Below are positions 1 through 10,155 of a DNA stretch of 64,000 nucleotides, piece by piece; positions within the stretch are counted from its first letter, which is position 1; each line of letters opens with the position of its first letter. The DNA lies in assembly GCA_019448385.1 (NCBI GenBank), contig JAGTXO010000007.1:558001-622000 (forward strand). The letters are read 5' to 3'. Under the pieces are notes generated by a model that worked only from the letters and a program-made list of their open reading frames with translations, did not search any database and was not told where the DNA came from. Position numbers and translations under genes: made by a program. This DNA comes from Diacronema lutheri. Taxonomy: Eukaryota; Haptophyta; Pavlovophyceae; Pavlovales; Pavlovaceae.

Positions 1-168
1 TGCCGCCGCGACCCTTCGGAGCGCCGGCCGGTCGGCCGCCGCGCCCGCGCGCGCGCGTGGCGCATTGCGGTCGAGCGCTCGCGGCCGCGGCGGCGCTGCC
101 GATCCGACGGGCGAGAGCGCGCAGCAGGCGACGAGCGCCGCTGCGGCGACGACGCTTCGCCATGCCAT
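1..168 (-). CDS. Secreted protein, N-terminal fragment (runs off left edge)
   Basis: An ATG at 168 on the minus strand opens a frame with no stop to the window edge (56 codons). It begins MAWRSVVAAAALVACC, a short basic start followed by a hydrophobic core and small residues, which is a textbook signal peptide with possible cleavage after GSA. What follows is Arg/Ala/Pro-rich and could be a transit-like extension. No domain is visible because the gene is cut by the edge. It is divergent from the EamA transporter gene, 75 bp away, which supports a real start here. An overlapping minus-strand ATG at 163 gives a basic peptide in another frame and is less convincing. Confidence 0.5.
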   Translation of the reverse strand, partial: MAWRSVVAAAALVACCALSPVGSAAPPRPRALDRNAPRARAGAAADRPALRRVAAA

Positions 169-243
169 TGCAGCAGGCGATTAAAGTGGCGTGCTGCCCG
201 CCGCGTAAAATCTCGAGACTTCAGGGCATGGCCCCTGCATAGA
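169..243. promoter_or_regulatory. Short divergent promoter region
   Basis: Seventy-five bases separate the start codon of the minus-strand secreted protein (168) from that of the plus-strand EamA gene (244). Both 5' leaders and the core promoters must lie here or inside the neighbouring coding sequence. No TATA box stands out. Confidence 0.4.
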
Positions 244-1596
244 ATGGGCGTAGCTCGTGGACTCACCGGGAATCAGAGGGCTTGCGGGTGGCTCTGCCGC
301 CAGCCGTGCGCCGCGCTCGCGCTCGCGCTGCTCCTTCCCACATTCTCCCTCGCACGCGCGCTCCGCACTTCAATGCGCCCGCTCGCCGCGCCTCAAAGCG
401 CGGTCGACTTTGGCGCCGGCCGCGCGCGCGCAGCGCTCGCGCGGCCCGCGGGCCACTCGCCCGACGGCGCGCCGATGGTGGCGGTGCCCGATACGGACGC
501 GGGCGCAGCTCTGCCCGCTGCCGAGCCCACAGGTGCGCCGCCGCGGGCCACTGTGCCCGGCGCGCCCGCCGCCGGCGGCGAGCTCGACGTCGAGGGCGGC
601 GCCGTGCCCGTCGACAAGGTCGCGCCGGGCGCAGAGACGGGCTTCCTCGCCGAGATGAACCCGGCGCTCCGCTCCAACCTCGCGCGCGCGTCGGTCCTCG
701 CGCTCACAATCGTCTGGGCGACCAACTTCCCCGTGATCAAGGCGATCTTTGACACGGGCCTCACAGCGCCCAACTACGCAGCGCTGCGGTTCACGCTCGC
801 TGCGGCCGCGCTCCTACCGCTCGCGCGCTGGGACAACCGCGAGCTGCTCTGGGGCTCGGCGCAGTGCGGCGCGTGCGTGGCGATGGGCTACATGACACAG
901 GCGATCGCGCTCACCACGGCCAGCGCCAACAAGGGCGCGTTCATCTGCGCATCGCAGGTCATCTTCGTCGCTCTCGTCAACGCGATCGGCACGCGCACGT
1001 TCGTGCCGCGCACGTGGGCGGCGGCCGTGCTCGCGCTCGCGGGCGTCGGACTGCTCGAGCTCGCCGGCCCCGTCCGGCCCGAGCTCTCCGACCTGTGGTG
1101 CCTCGGCATGCCCGTCTTCTTTGGCGCGGGCTACATCCGGCTTGAGGAGCTTATGAGCAAGTACCCGACGGACGCGCGCACCGTCTCGGCGCTCAAGGTC
1201 GCGGTCGTCGGGCTGACGGCGATCGGCTGGTCCGCCGGGCGCGCGCTCACCGACCCGGCCGCGCCTACGCTGCTTGACGCCCTCACCGCGCCGCACCTGC
1301 CATGGGTCTCGCTCCTGTATACGGGCCTCGTGACAACCGCCGGCGCGATCCTCGTCGAGTCATACGCGTTCAAGTACGTGCCCGCGACCGATGCGGCAAT
1401 CATCCTTGCGACCGAGCCGCTTTGGGCGGCGCTCTTCGCCGCGCACATGCTCGGTGAGACGCTCTCGCCGACCGACATTGCGGGTGGCACGCTCGTCATC
1501 TCGGCGTGCGTCGTCAACGAGCTCCGCTTCGGCGGGCCGGCAGGCAAGCACGACAAGGGCACGGGCGAGTCGGCCCTCAATAGCAAGGGCGATTGA
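244..1596 (+). CDS. EamA/DMT-family transporter, probably plastid or endomembrane
   Basis: A 450-aa protein of the drug/metabolite transporter superfamily (EamA), whose members move small organic molecules. Residues about 145-430 hold the membrane domain, with many hydrophobic helices. It starts with VWATNFPVIKAIFDTG and AALRFTLAAAALLPL, typical of the first EamA repeat. The second repeat includes SLLYTGLVTTAGAILVES and the closing ATEPLWAALFAAHMLGE. The first 35 residues form a signal-peptide-like hydrophobic stretch followed by ARALRTSMRPLAAP and about 100 low-complexity residues. This suggests bipartite targeting to a complex plastid (inference). The ATG at 244 is the first in frame. Substrate cannot be told. 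A long C-run lies about 45 bp after the stop. Confidence 0.85.
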   Translation: MGVARGLTGNQRACGWLCRQPCAALALALLLPTFSLARALRTSMRPLAAPQSAVDFGAGRARAALARPAGHSPDGAPMVAVPDTDAGAALPAAEPTGAPPRATVPGAPAAGGELDVEGGAVPVDKVAPGAETGFLAEMNPALRSNLARASVLALTIVWATNFPVIKAIFDTGLTAPNYAALRFTLAAAALLPLARWDNRELLWGSAQCGACVAMGYMTQAIALTTASANKGAFICASQVIFVALVNAIGTRTFVPRTWAAAVLALAGVGLLELAGPVRPELSDLWCLGMPVFFGAGYIRLEELMSKYPTDARTVSALKVAVVGLTAIGWSAGRALTDPAAPTLLDALTAPHLPWVSLLYTGLVTTAGAILVESYAFKYVPATDAAIILATEPLWAALFAAHMLGETLSPTDIAGGTLVISACVVNELRFGGPAGKHDKGTGESALNSKGD

Positions 1597-1640
1597 GGCG
1601 CCGCTCGCACGCGCGCCGTGTACAGTTCCAGCAGCAACCA

Positions 1641-1664
1641 CCCCCCCCCCCCCCCCACCCCCCC
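1641..1664 (+). repeat. Poly-C tract in 3' flank
   Basis: A near-pure C run (one A interrupts it) lies about 45 bp downstream of the EamA stop codon, on the sense strand. Similar tracts occur at about 17852 and 19832. It could be a 3'-UTR feature or a simple expansion. Confidence 0.8.
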
Positions 1665-1943
1665 TCGCCGTTGGCCGCGGCGCGCGGCGCGTGGGCTTGA
1701 AATGCACAGAAATCGAGGTGGACATTGAAATTCGAAGACCCAAATGCCTCTTGACGCGAGAGAGCACAAGGCTTGAACACGAAACGAAGCGTGGACTTGG
1801 CCGACGCGGGGGTGGATTCGACGACCTGGCCGTTGGTCGCCACTGACAGTGAACCATTTCAGATTTTTGATCATTATTAAATGTTTTTCGCTGGGACCAG
1901 TTTTCTCTCATTCACACGTCGTTGCACTTCCGACGAAGTCGGC

Positions 1944-4157
1944 ATGGCCCTCCAGCCGCCGTGCGAAATACCGGCGGCAGGCGCCAGGCGCGCGACGACG
2001 CACTCTGGCCGAGGGCCTCGGTGTACACGAGCGGGCGCGGCGTGCGCGATCCTCGCGCTCAGCCTGCGGCTCGCGCTTGTCTCGGGCGGGATGCCGTACC
2101 GCTTCGAGTACCCGGCGTCGTACGCGCACGCGGGCGGCTTCCCGGACGGGTTCAAGTGGGGCGTCGGCACGGCGGCGTACCAGGTGGAGGGGGCTTGGGA
2201 CGAGGGCGGGCGCGGCTTGTCCGTCTGGGACGTGTTTACGGGCGGCGACGGCAGCGCGATCAACCCGGCGATGCTCGCTGGCCCAGCGGCGGGGCAGACG
2301 GGCAACGTCGGCTGCGACCAGTACCACAAGTTCAAAGAGGACGTGGCGATGATGCAGGCGCTCGGGCTGCGCGTGTACCGCTTCTCCATCTCGTGGCCGC
2401 GGCTGCTGCCCAACGGTACGCTCGCTGCGTCGGGCGGGCGGCCCAACGCGGCGGGCGTCGCGTACTACGACGCGCTCATCGACGAGCTCCTCTGCGCGGG
2501 CATCGAGCCGCACGTGACGCTCTACCACTGGGACTTGCCGCAGGCGCTGCTGCACGACCCGCGCACGCGCCACCCGTCTGAGTACCGCGGCTGGCTCGAC
2601 GCGCGCCTGCCTGCGCTCTTCGCCGAGTACGCGGACGTATGCTTTGCGGCGTTTGGCGACCGCGTCAAGATGTGGTACACGTTCAACGAGCCGTACACGT
2701 TCGTGACGCTCGGCCATACGGGCGTGCACGCGCCGTCACTGCGCGCGTGGGATGGCGCGGACGCGCTGCGTGATGCCGCGGCTACCGAGCCGTACGTCGC
2801 CGGTCACCACGTGCTGCTCGCGCACGCGCTCGCCGTCGCGCTCTACCGCGAGAAGTACGCGCGCGCACACGCCGGCCAGATCGGGATCACGAACAACGTG
2901 GACTGGGCGGAGCCGGCAGCGGAGGTGGCCGAGCACGTCGGCGCGGCCGAGCGCTCCGTCGAGTTCATGCTCGGCTGGTTCGCCGACCCGGTGTGGCTCG
3001 GAGACTACCCTCGCTCGATGCGCGAGCGCATCGGCGCACGGCTGCCGGCGTTCACGCCCGCCGAGAAGGAGCTGCTCAAGGGGTCGTCCGACGTGTTCGG
3101 TCTGAACCACTACACGACAAAGGTCGTGCGGGCCGCCGCTGGCGCGCGCGCGCGCAAGCCAAGCGTTTGGACCGATCCGGGCGTGGAGGTCGACAGGGCG
3201 CGCGAGGCGCAGTTCCCGCTCTCAAACTCGTCGTGGCTGCGCGCGGTGCCGTGGGGCTTCCGGAAGGTGCTCAACTGGGTGCACGCGCGGTACGACCCAC
3301 CCGCCATCTACGTCACCGAGAACGGCTGGTCCGTCGGCGCCTCGTCGCCCGCGCGCGGCGTGTGCGACGCGTCGCGCACGCGTTTCTTCGCCGACTACAT
3401 CTCCGAGATGGGGCGCGCGATCCGCGAGGATGGCGTGCGCGTCAAGGGCTACGTCGCGTGGTCGCTGCTCGACAACTTTGAGTGGCGGCAGGGCTACGCC
3501 GAGCGGTTCGGCCTCACGTACGTTGACTTTGACTCTCCCGAGAGGTCCCGGTACCTCAAGACAAGCATGTGCTGGTTCGCGGCGACGGCGGCGGCGAACG
3601 CGGTCGTCGAGACGGTGCCGTATGATGCGCTGTGCGATGCGGACGCGCCGCGCGAGCCGCTGTCGTTCCGCGACGCGGCGCTCGCGGCCGGCAGCGGCGC
3701 GGTCGTTGCGCAACGCGGTGTGCGCCGGCGGGGCGGCGGCGGCGGCGGCGGAGCGGCCGCGGTCAAGCGCGATGAAGCGCGCCTCGCCGCCACCGTCGGC
3801 CTCACGGCGGAGCGCGTGTGCAACGCCACGTTTGGCCAGCCGCTGGCGCCGTTGGCGCGGCCACCCGCCGCGGCCGCCGCGCGCGCGGCTGCCGTCGCCG
3901 GCAGCGGTGGCGGCGGCGGCGGCGGCGGTGGCGGCGGTGGCGGCGGTGCGCGCGGCGCGCGCGCTGAAATTGAGCCTAAGGCGCAGGCCGCGCAGCGCGC
4001 CGCGCCCCCGCTCGCGGCCGGCGCAGCTGCCGCGGTCGCGACCGCCGCGCTGCTCGCCGCGCTGCTTGTCGGTGCGGCGCGGCGGGTCGCTCGGCAGCGC
4101 GCCGCGCGCGGACGCAACCGTGGCTGTCGCGACCAGCATGCGGAGATCGGCATGTGA
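1944..4157 (+). CDS. Glycoside hydrolase family 1 beta-glucosidase, membrane-anchored
   Basis: A 737-aa GH1 protein that would hydrolyse beta-glucosides or related glycosides by the retaining mechanism. The GH1 signature near the N terminus is FPDGFKWGVGTAAYQVEG. The acid/base glutamate is in TFNEP (about residue 249) and the nucleophile in YVTENGW (about residue 459). The start at 1944 is preferred to the upstream ATG at 1881 because it places a signal-peptide core (about residues 34-50) near the N terminus. After the catalytic domain (ends near 560) come Ala/Gly-rich stretches, including a long poly-Gly run, and a single hydrophobic helix near residues 690-712 with an Arg-rich tail. It therefore looks like a type I membrane protein with its enzyme domain outside the cytosol. 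Both catalytic residues are present. Confidence 0.9.
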   Translation: MALQPPCEIPAAGARRATTHSGRGPRCTRAGAACAILALSLRLALVSGGMPYRFEYPASYAHAGGFPDGFKWGVGTAAYQVEGAWDEGGRGLSVWDVFTGGDGSAINPAMLAGPAAGQTGNVGCDQYHKFKEDVAMMQALGLRVYRFSISWPRLLPNGTLAASGGRPNAAGVAYYDALIDELLCAGIEPHVTLYHWDLPQALLHDPRTRHPSEYRGWLDARLPALFAEYADVCFAAFGDRVKMWYTFNEPYTFVTLGHTGVHAPSLRAWDGADALRDAAATEPYVAGHHVLLAHALAVALYREKYARAHAGQIGITNNVDWAEPAAEVAEHVGAAERSVEFMLGWFADPVWLGDYPRSMRERIGARLPAFTPAEKELLKGSSDVFGLNHYTTKVVRAAAGARARKPSVWTDPGVEVDRAREAQFPLSNSSWLRAVPWGFRKVLNWVHARYDPPAIYVTENGWSVGASSPARGVCDASRTRFFADYISEMGRAIREDGVRVKGYVAWSLLDNFEWRQGYAERFGLTYVDFDSPERSRYLKTSMCWFAATAAANAVVETVPYDALCDADAPREPLSFRDAALAAGSGAVVAQRGVRRRGGGGGGGAAAVKRDEARLAATVGLTAERVCNATFGQPLAPLARPPAAAAARAAAVAGSGGGGGGGGGGGGGGARGARAEIEPKAQAAQRAAPPLAAGAAAAVATAALLAALLVGAARRVARQRAARGRNRGCRDQHAEIGM

Positions 4158-4339
4158 TCCGTTCTGCTGGCCGAGTCGCGCTCGACGGATGGCGGCGCGG
4201 CGTGGTGCACGGTCTGCGGCGGCGCGGGGGCGCGCTGATGAGACTGATTATTGGCCACTCTGACTTTTCCCTGAATTGGAAGGCGACCTGAGCCGTCCAA
4301 TTCCTTTTTAACGAATCATTTGCTTTGTCCTCAACCAAG

Positions 4340-7300
4340 ATGCCACTTGGAGCTGCGATGGCGGGGTTCAAGACGACCTCGGTGAGCGCCAACCTGCTCG
4401 AGCGTGACCTGATTGGCGAGAAGCTCGCACTCAGCTCGGCGGGCTGCTACGCGCTAATTTTTGTCGGCTCGTACTGCCTCGCCTCGGCGCACCTCGCCCA
4501 CCTCCTCCCACGCGAGCGCGAGGCGGCCGGGATTGCGTTTGCCGTGCAGCTCGCCTGCGTGGCGCCGCGCGCCTTCCAGCGTCTGACGAGCGCGCGCGGG
4601 CCGCGGACGGGCAGCCAGTCATTTGCGCTGATGGTCAACGCGATCAGCATGGCTTCCAACCTTGCCATGTTCCTCTGGCCGATGCCGATCGTGGTGGATC
4701 CGACGACGCACACGCGCAACCACCTCGCGCGCTGGTCGCAGTGGTCGGTGCTCGCCGGATCCACCATGTTCGCGGTCGAGGCGGTCGACGCCACGTCGTT
4801 CTGGTGGCCGCTTGCGCTCGGCGTTTCGATCGGCGCCTCAACCTTCAGCGCGATGATCCTGCCGTTCATCCGCAACCGCGCGCTCTGGAACGCCGTGCTC
4901 GGCTTTGCGTTCGTCACGTACGGCGCCATCTTCCCGCGGCTGCGGTACAAGATGCGCGAGCTCGCGGCGATGGGCGAGTCGGCGCACGCCGAGGCGCTCG
5001 AGCGCAAGATCCGCCTCGGCGCCGCGTGTCGCCTCCTCGGCTCGTGCGCGGCGATGTGGACCGTCTTCGTCGCGAACTACTTCGTCGCGTGGGCGGGCCA
5101 GGCTTGGCACATCGCCGGCTCAGGCGCGGCGTACCCGCAGTGGCCATTCGTGCTCGACTGCTTCATCGACGTCTTCTGCAAACTCGTCTTTACCGACATC
5201 ATCCACGAAGGCCTCCACGCTGCCCGACAGCTCTACGAGGAGCAGCAGGCGCGTGCTCGCAAGCGAGACTCGCGCTACTCCGCGCCGCGCCGGCCCCGCG
5301 GCCGGCGGCCCGCCGCCACGTTATGCACGGCGTTGCCGGCCGACGCTCCCCGAGCGCGAGCGCGATGCGTGCGCCCATGACCTCGCTGCTGCCGCCGCCC
5401 GCCGCGCCCGTGACCTCGCTGCTGCCGCCGCCCGCCGCGCCCGTGACCTCGCTGCTGCCGCCGAACGCCCGCGCCATGCGTTGCTTCCGCTTGCGCACAC
5501 CGGACGCCTGCGCACATCGGACGCTTGCGCACACCGACGCGCCAACGCACCGCACATGCGCCACGCCCTGCCCCCCGCGCGCGCAGAGCGCGAGCGTGAT
5601 CAGCCAGTCGGCGGAGATGTGGCGCTCGTACACACACGTGCTGCTCGTCTCGACGCGCATCTCCGCCGCCCAGCTGCGCACCGTCGCGTCGCCGCTCGTT
5701 GCGGAGCTCGTCGGCGACGCGCAGGCGGTGGAGTGGTCGTCGTCGGGCGTCCGGCACGACTTCGCGTCGGCGCCGCCGCCGCACGGCGCGGCTGCCGCGC
5801 GCAAGGGCGGCGTCGGCGGCGGCGACGGCGGCGACGGCGTGGAGCCGTGCTTGCACTCCGCCGAGCTCTGCGCGCTCGTCTCGCGCGTGTGGGCCGCCGC
5901 GTCCGCCGCGCCGGACGGCGTCTGCTCGCTCGAGTGGCGCACGCGCCGTGCGTTGGACGGCGCCGAACGCGTGTACGACGTGGACGGGCGACTGGCGCGC
6001 GGCTCGTGCATCCTGCTCGTGGTCGTGCACGACGTGACCGAGCGCATTGAGCTCTGGTCCGCGCGCTCCGACCTGAGCAGCGCGGAGGAGCGCGCGGTGG
6101 CGGTGAAGCGGCAGAAGGACTCGGAGCTCGCCCGGTTCGCGCGCCACGAGGTCAAGAACGGCGTGCTCTCGGCGATGGGACTGTGCGAGGCGCTGCACGA
6201 GCTGACAGACAGCGGCACGCCGCTGCGCAAGGCCGCGAGCGACATCGACATCAGCAGCGACGAGTCCGGCAGCAGCGACGAGTCCGGCACGCGCTCAAGT
6301 GCCATGCCCGCGCTCATGCGCCGCCGCGTGCGCTCAGCGCTCGACGAGCTGCAGGCGAAGCTCAGCTCGATGCTCAACGCGGTGCTCTCTGAGGCGATGG
6401 TGCGCGACATGGTGCACGACGCGTACCGCCCGATCCTTGAGCCCGTCCAACTGCGCGACCTCCTCGTGATGGGCGTCGATGCCGTGGCCAACGGCGCCGC
6501 CGAGGCGCGCGCGCACCCGCGCGCGCCCGGCGCGTCGGCTCGCTTCCCGTGCGATGTGAGCCCGCCATTTGCGCCCGCCGTGCTGCTCGACCCGCGGCTG
6601 CTCTTCTATGTGCACCGCGCCGCCATCGCCAACGCGCTGCGCTTCGGCGCGCGCGACGCGCCCATTGACACGTCCGCGACGCTGCACGACGGGCAGCTCA
6701 TGCTGCGCGTCTCGAACAAGCCGGGCGACGGGCACGCGGCACTCTGCCAGCTCGTCGACGCGTCCGTCGTCTTCCGCCGAGGCTCGCGGCTGCACGAGGG
6801 CGTCGAAGCCCTTGTCGCATCGGGCGGCGACGGCGCGCGCGGCGACAAGAGCGCAGCGGCGAACGGCGCGGCCGCTGGCGCGCCGCCGCGCGCTGAGCCG
6901 CCGCCGCCGCCGCCACTCGTGCCGCACAGCAGCTCAGAGGGCGAGGGCGCGTGGTTGATGAGCAAGTGCGCGCGCGCACTCGGCGGCTCAATCGAGATCG
7001 CCTTTGGCGAGACGCGCACCGTCCTGACGCTGCGCTGCCCCGCGCCGCCGTACGTCCCGCACGAGACGGCCGCGCGGTTCGCGGTGCCGCGCGGCACGTT
7101 TGGCATCGGCATCGACGATTCGAAAGTGCAGCGCATCCTTGCTCGACAAGATCTTCGACGCGCTCGGCGTCGACACGTCGCACAAGCTCGTCCTCGGCGA
7201 GAGCGACGAGCAGATCCTCGGCTTCTACGAGCGTGCCGTCACGTTGCTCCGCGCACACCCCGCGAGCCGTTTCATCTTTATCGTCGATGAGAATCTCGAG

Positions 7301-7888
7301 CTGAGCGACGCGCACGGCGGGCGGACGGTGTCGGGCACGCAGGTGCTCCGCCAGCTCACCGAGCAGTGCACGCTCGAGCAGCTCCGCGCCGCGCTCTTCT
7401 GCGTGCGCTCCGCCAACGACTCGGCGACCGACTGCGCCACCTACTTGCGGTACGCGCACACAGTCGTGCCCAAGCGTGGCTTTCAACGGCAGGCGGTGCT
7501 CGAGACCTTCTCGGCGGCATGGGTGGCGCGTTTCGGCGCGCTCGACGCGCCCGTCGACGAGGCCGCCGAGCTCAACGCGTCCGTCGCCCTCGAGGTGCGC
7601 GCGCACGTGCGCAGGGTCGACGGCGCCGTTACGGACGGCTCGAAGTGGCCTCTCATTGCACGCGCGCTCGGCCTGCTCAAGGGCGACTTGGTCTCAATGG
7701 CCGCGCCGGCGGGCGACGACGACTCGGCCGTGCTCGAGCTCGTCGCCGCCATCGACCGGCTGCGCGCGCTCGACGCGATGCCGGACGGCTTTGTGGGCAC
7801 ATGGGCGAGTTTGAGTGCCGCAGTCCTGCTGCACGTTGACGACGCGGCAATGGGCGGGACGTGGGGAAGCACGCGCGGGCGCAGATGA
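4340..7888 (+). CDS. Membrane hybrid histidine kinase with receiver-like domain (one intron, one apparent frameshift)
   Basis: A two-component sensor kinase. The N-terminal about 290 residues carry roughly seven membrane helices. After a probable intron (about 5250-5600, containing 33-bp tandem repeats) the frame resumes at QSAEMWRSYTHVLL. The H-box is RHEVKNGVLS (His codon 6144). An HATPase-like region has the N-box NALRFG (about 6631) and a late EGEGAWLMSKCARALGGS segment. A C-terminal receiver-like domain starts IDDSKVQRIL and holds FIFIVDENLEL, where the Asp could be the phosphoacceptor. At about 7137-7141 one extra base shifts the frame within that DDSKVQRIL region; before it the reading is frame 1, after it frame 2. 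This may be a sequencing slip, a real mutation or recoding. The exact splice sites of the intron are unresolved; a GC-AG choice would join EEQQ to SASVIS. Confidence 0.75.
5374..5464 (+). repeat. 33-bp tandem repeat inside the kinase intron
   Basis: About 2.7 copies of a 33-bp unit beginning tgacctcgctgctgccgccg lie between the two coding parts of the histidine kinase. Copies are nearly identical, so the expansion is recent. Confidence 0.8.
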
Positions 7889-8106
7889 GAGGAGGGCGTC
7901 GAGGCGTGCGCGCGGCGCCGGCGCGGGCTGTGAGGATGTGTCCACGGCGGGCGCCAGGATGGCGGCGGGTGAGGGCAACTGTGGCTCACCCGCCCTCACG
8001 GCGGGTGAGGGGAGGGAATCCTTCGCACCGGCGGAACGGTGTCAGCATCCGCGGTGCGGGCTTTGCGCCGTACATCATAATCATTTGTCATTCTCCACTG
8101 TCACAA
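7889..8106. other. Convergent intergenic region
   Basis: This interval lies between the 3' ends of the kinase and the DUF3110 gene. It contains small direct repeats (ggcgggtgagg-like) but no gene or recognisable signal that I can support. Confidence 0.5.
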
Positions 8107-9031
8107 TCACGCCTCATCCGGCGGACGCTGCGCGCAGTCTGCTGCAAACAGGTCGTCCAGTCTCGCGATCACTTCGGCGCTCACGCGCGACGCGCGCTGG
8201 CCAGAGAGCGGGCTTTCGGCGGAGAGCGCGCGCGAGAACTCGGCGAGATCCAGCTCGCCCGCCGCTGCCGCGCCCTCCTCGTCCGCGCCAATGTCGTCGC
8301 GCCGGTAAAAATTTTGGCGCGGCGGCATCAGCATCACCTGACGAGGGCCGGGCGTCGCGGCGCGGGCGGCGCGGCGCGCGACTCGGTCAGCGCGCGCGTG
8401 GCGGCCGAAGGAGGACTGCGGCGGCAGCTCGCGGCCGCGCTCTCGCACGACGCGCCGCGGCGCGCACCCCGTCCGGCACGAGGCCGACTTTGAAGTCGCC
8501 CTCCTCGCAAAAGTCGGTGAGCGAGTCCATCGACCACTGCGCGACGGACGGGAGGTCAAAGTCCTCGGCCTCGAGCTGCTGGGCAAACCGAGTCGCGTCG
8601 TCGTGAGACTCGAACGCGAGCACAAAGGTCGTCTCGTCGTCGTCCTGCACCGTGTACACGCCCTCCTCGTCGGTGCGCGGCGCGAAGAGCAGCACCCAGC
8701 CAAATGCGAGGTCGTCGAGGTGCGAGCCCTCGGCGATGTCGGCGCACGCGGCGAGGTCAGCGTACGGCGCCACGCTGTCGAGCGTGCCGCCGCTCCTTCG
8801 GATCCGTCTCCGCAGCACCTCCATGTCCAGGTCCGCGCTCGTGTGGTCCTCTCCCGCACCGCCACCCGGGCAGCCCTCGCCGCTCGGCCGCGGCGCCGAG
8901 AGCACGACGGCCGCGCGGGGCACGCAGCTGTGCGTGGCGGGGCGGCCGCGGAACGCGGATGGGCGCGCCCCCGCCGCCGCGCCGACGCAGAGCAGCCCGA
9001 GCGACGCGCGTGAGAGGGGCGCGTGTCGCAT
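8107..9031 (-). CDS. Plastid-targeted DUF3110 protein (2 exons)
   Basis: Exons 9031..8468 and 8337..8107, joined across a 130-bp intron (8338-8467, donor GTGCGC, acceptor TCAG) with phase 0. The join gives VPDGVMLMPPRQNF, which restores the conserved DUF3110 end. The core reads EEGVYTVQDDDETTFVLAFE then SHDDATRFAQQLEAEDF, the hallmark of this family. The family is found in cyanobacteria and plastid-bearing eukaryotes; its function is unknown. The ATG at 9031 starts MRHAPLSRASLGLLCVGAAA followed by GARPSAFRG, a signal peptide with an ASAFAP-like junction, so import into a secondary plastid is likely. The in-frame codon at 9073 is GTG, so I did not use it. It is divergent from the pfkB gene, 137 bp away. 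Confidence 0.85.
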
Positions 9032-9168
9032 TCTGGATGCGCGCCCGCCTGAGCCCCAAACGCCGTCGGACACTAGCAGACGATATTAAAAGCGGTCGTT
9101 TTTACGCTTTCAAAAGCAGCGCGAGGCTGTCGATGATGGCGACGCCGCGGCGTTGACACGCACGACGG
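9032..9168. promoter_or_regulatory. Divergent promoter region (DUF3110 / pfkB)
   Basis: A 137-bp gap between opposite start codons. The AT-richer stretch around 9085-9115 (agacgatattaaaagcggtc) is the most promoter-like part by composition. No defined motif is certain. Confidence 0.4.
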
Positions 9169-10155
9169 ATGAGCATCGACGAGCGCACGTTGCGCGTTGG
9201 CGTCATCGGCGACATCTACGTGGATTTGCTCTGCAAAGTCGATGAGCTGCCCGTGTGGGGCGAGGACCGGCTGGCGAGCGCGACGCTCCTCTCGCCCGGA
9301 GGAAGCACCGCGAACACGGCGCGCTTCCTCGGCAGCCTCGGCGGCGTCGCCGTGCGCCTCTTCTCGGCGGTGGGCGACGACGCGTTTGGCGCGTACTTTC
9401 GCGAGCAGCTCGAGGCGGAGGCGTGCGCGGCGATCGACGGCTCGGTCGCCGTGCTCACCGGCGTGCCCACCTCCGTGTGCGTCGTCCTCTCGGGGCCGTC
9501 GGACCGCGGCTTCGTCAGCTGCAACTCGACCAACGGCGCGCTCGAGCCGGGCATGTTCTCGCGCGAGGCGCTGCTCGCGCAGCAGCACGTACACATTGGC
9601 GGCTACTTCAACATGCCGCAAATGCACACGCCCGTGCTGTGCGAGCTCGCGCGCACGCTGCGCGCCGCGGGCGTGACGCTCTCGCTCGACTCGCAGTTCG
9701 ACACGTCGGGCGCGTGGGACGGGCGCGGCACGCTCGCCGAGCTGCTGCGCGAGGTGGACGTGTTCATGCCCAACGATAAGGAGGCACAGGGTGTGTGCCG
9801 CACCGCCACGCCCGACGATGCGCTCGAGGCGCTCTGCGCGCCCGGGCGCATGCGGCCCGGTGCGCTCGCGCTCGTCAAATGCGGCGCGCGCGGCGTCATC
9901 GCCGGCCGCGCCGGCTCCGCGGAGAGGTGGCACGTGGACTCGCCCCGCGTCGACGTGGTCGACGCGACGGGCGCAGGCGACGCCTTCAATGCCGCATTCC
10001 TCCACGCATTCATGCGCGGCGAGCCTGTCGAGCGATGCCTGCGTGCCGGCACGGAGGCGGGCGCGCTCGCTGTGCAGCGGATCGGCGGTTGCGAGCGCGT
10101 GCACGAGTGGGCTCGCGAGCTGCACACGCGCCTTGCGCTGCTACACGGCCGCTAG
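9169..10155 (+). CDS. PfkB-family carbohydrate/nucleoside kinase
   Basis: A 328-aa single-exon kinase of the ribokinase/PfkB family. The N terminus has the beta strand VGVIGDIYVDL and the first signature around LSPGGSTANTARFLGSLGG. The C-terminal signature is DATGAGDAFNAAF, whose last Asp (about residue 271) is the catalytic base. Length matches ribokinases and fructokinases. The substrate (fructose, ribose, another sugar or a nucleoside) cannot be told from motifs alone. No targeting peptide is evident, so cytosolic. Its TAG stop directly abuts the stop of the convergent DUF2306 gene with no spacer. Confidence 0.88.
   Translation: MSIDERTLRVGVIGDIYVDLLCKVDELPVWGEDRLASATLLSPGGSTANTARFLGSLGGVAVRLFSAVGDDAFGAYFREQLEAEACAAIDGSVAVLTGVPTSVCVVLSGPSDRGFVSCNSTNGALEPGMFSREALLAQQHVHIGGYFNMPQMHTPVLCELARTLRAAGVTLSLDSQFDTSGAWDGRGTLAELLREVDVFMPNDKEAQGVCRTATPDDALEALCAPGRMRPGALALVKCGARGVIAGRAGSAERWHVDSPRVDVVDATGAGDAFNAAFLHAFMRGEPVERCLRAGTEAGALAVQRIGGCERVHEWARELHTRLALLHGR

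Noticed and set aside
57-242. 61-residue plus-strand frame before the EamA gene
   Set aside because: Arg/Ala-rich, no motif, and antisense to a much better secreted-protein start at 168.
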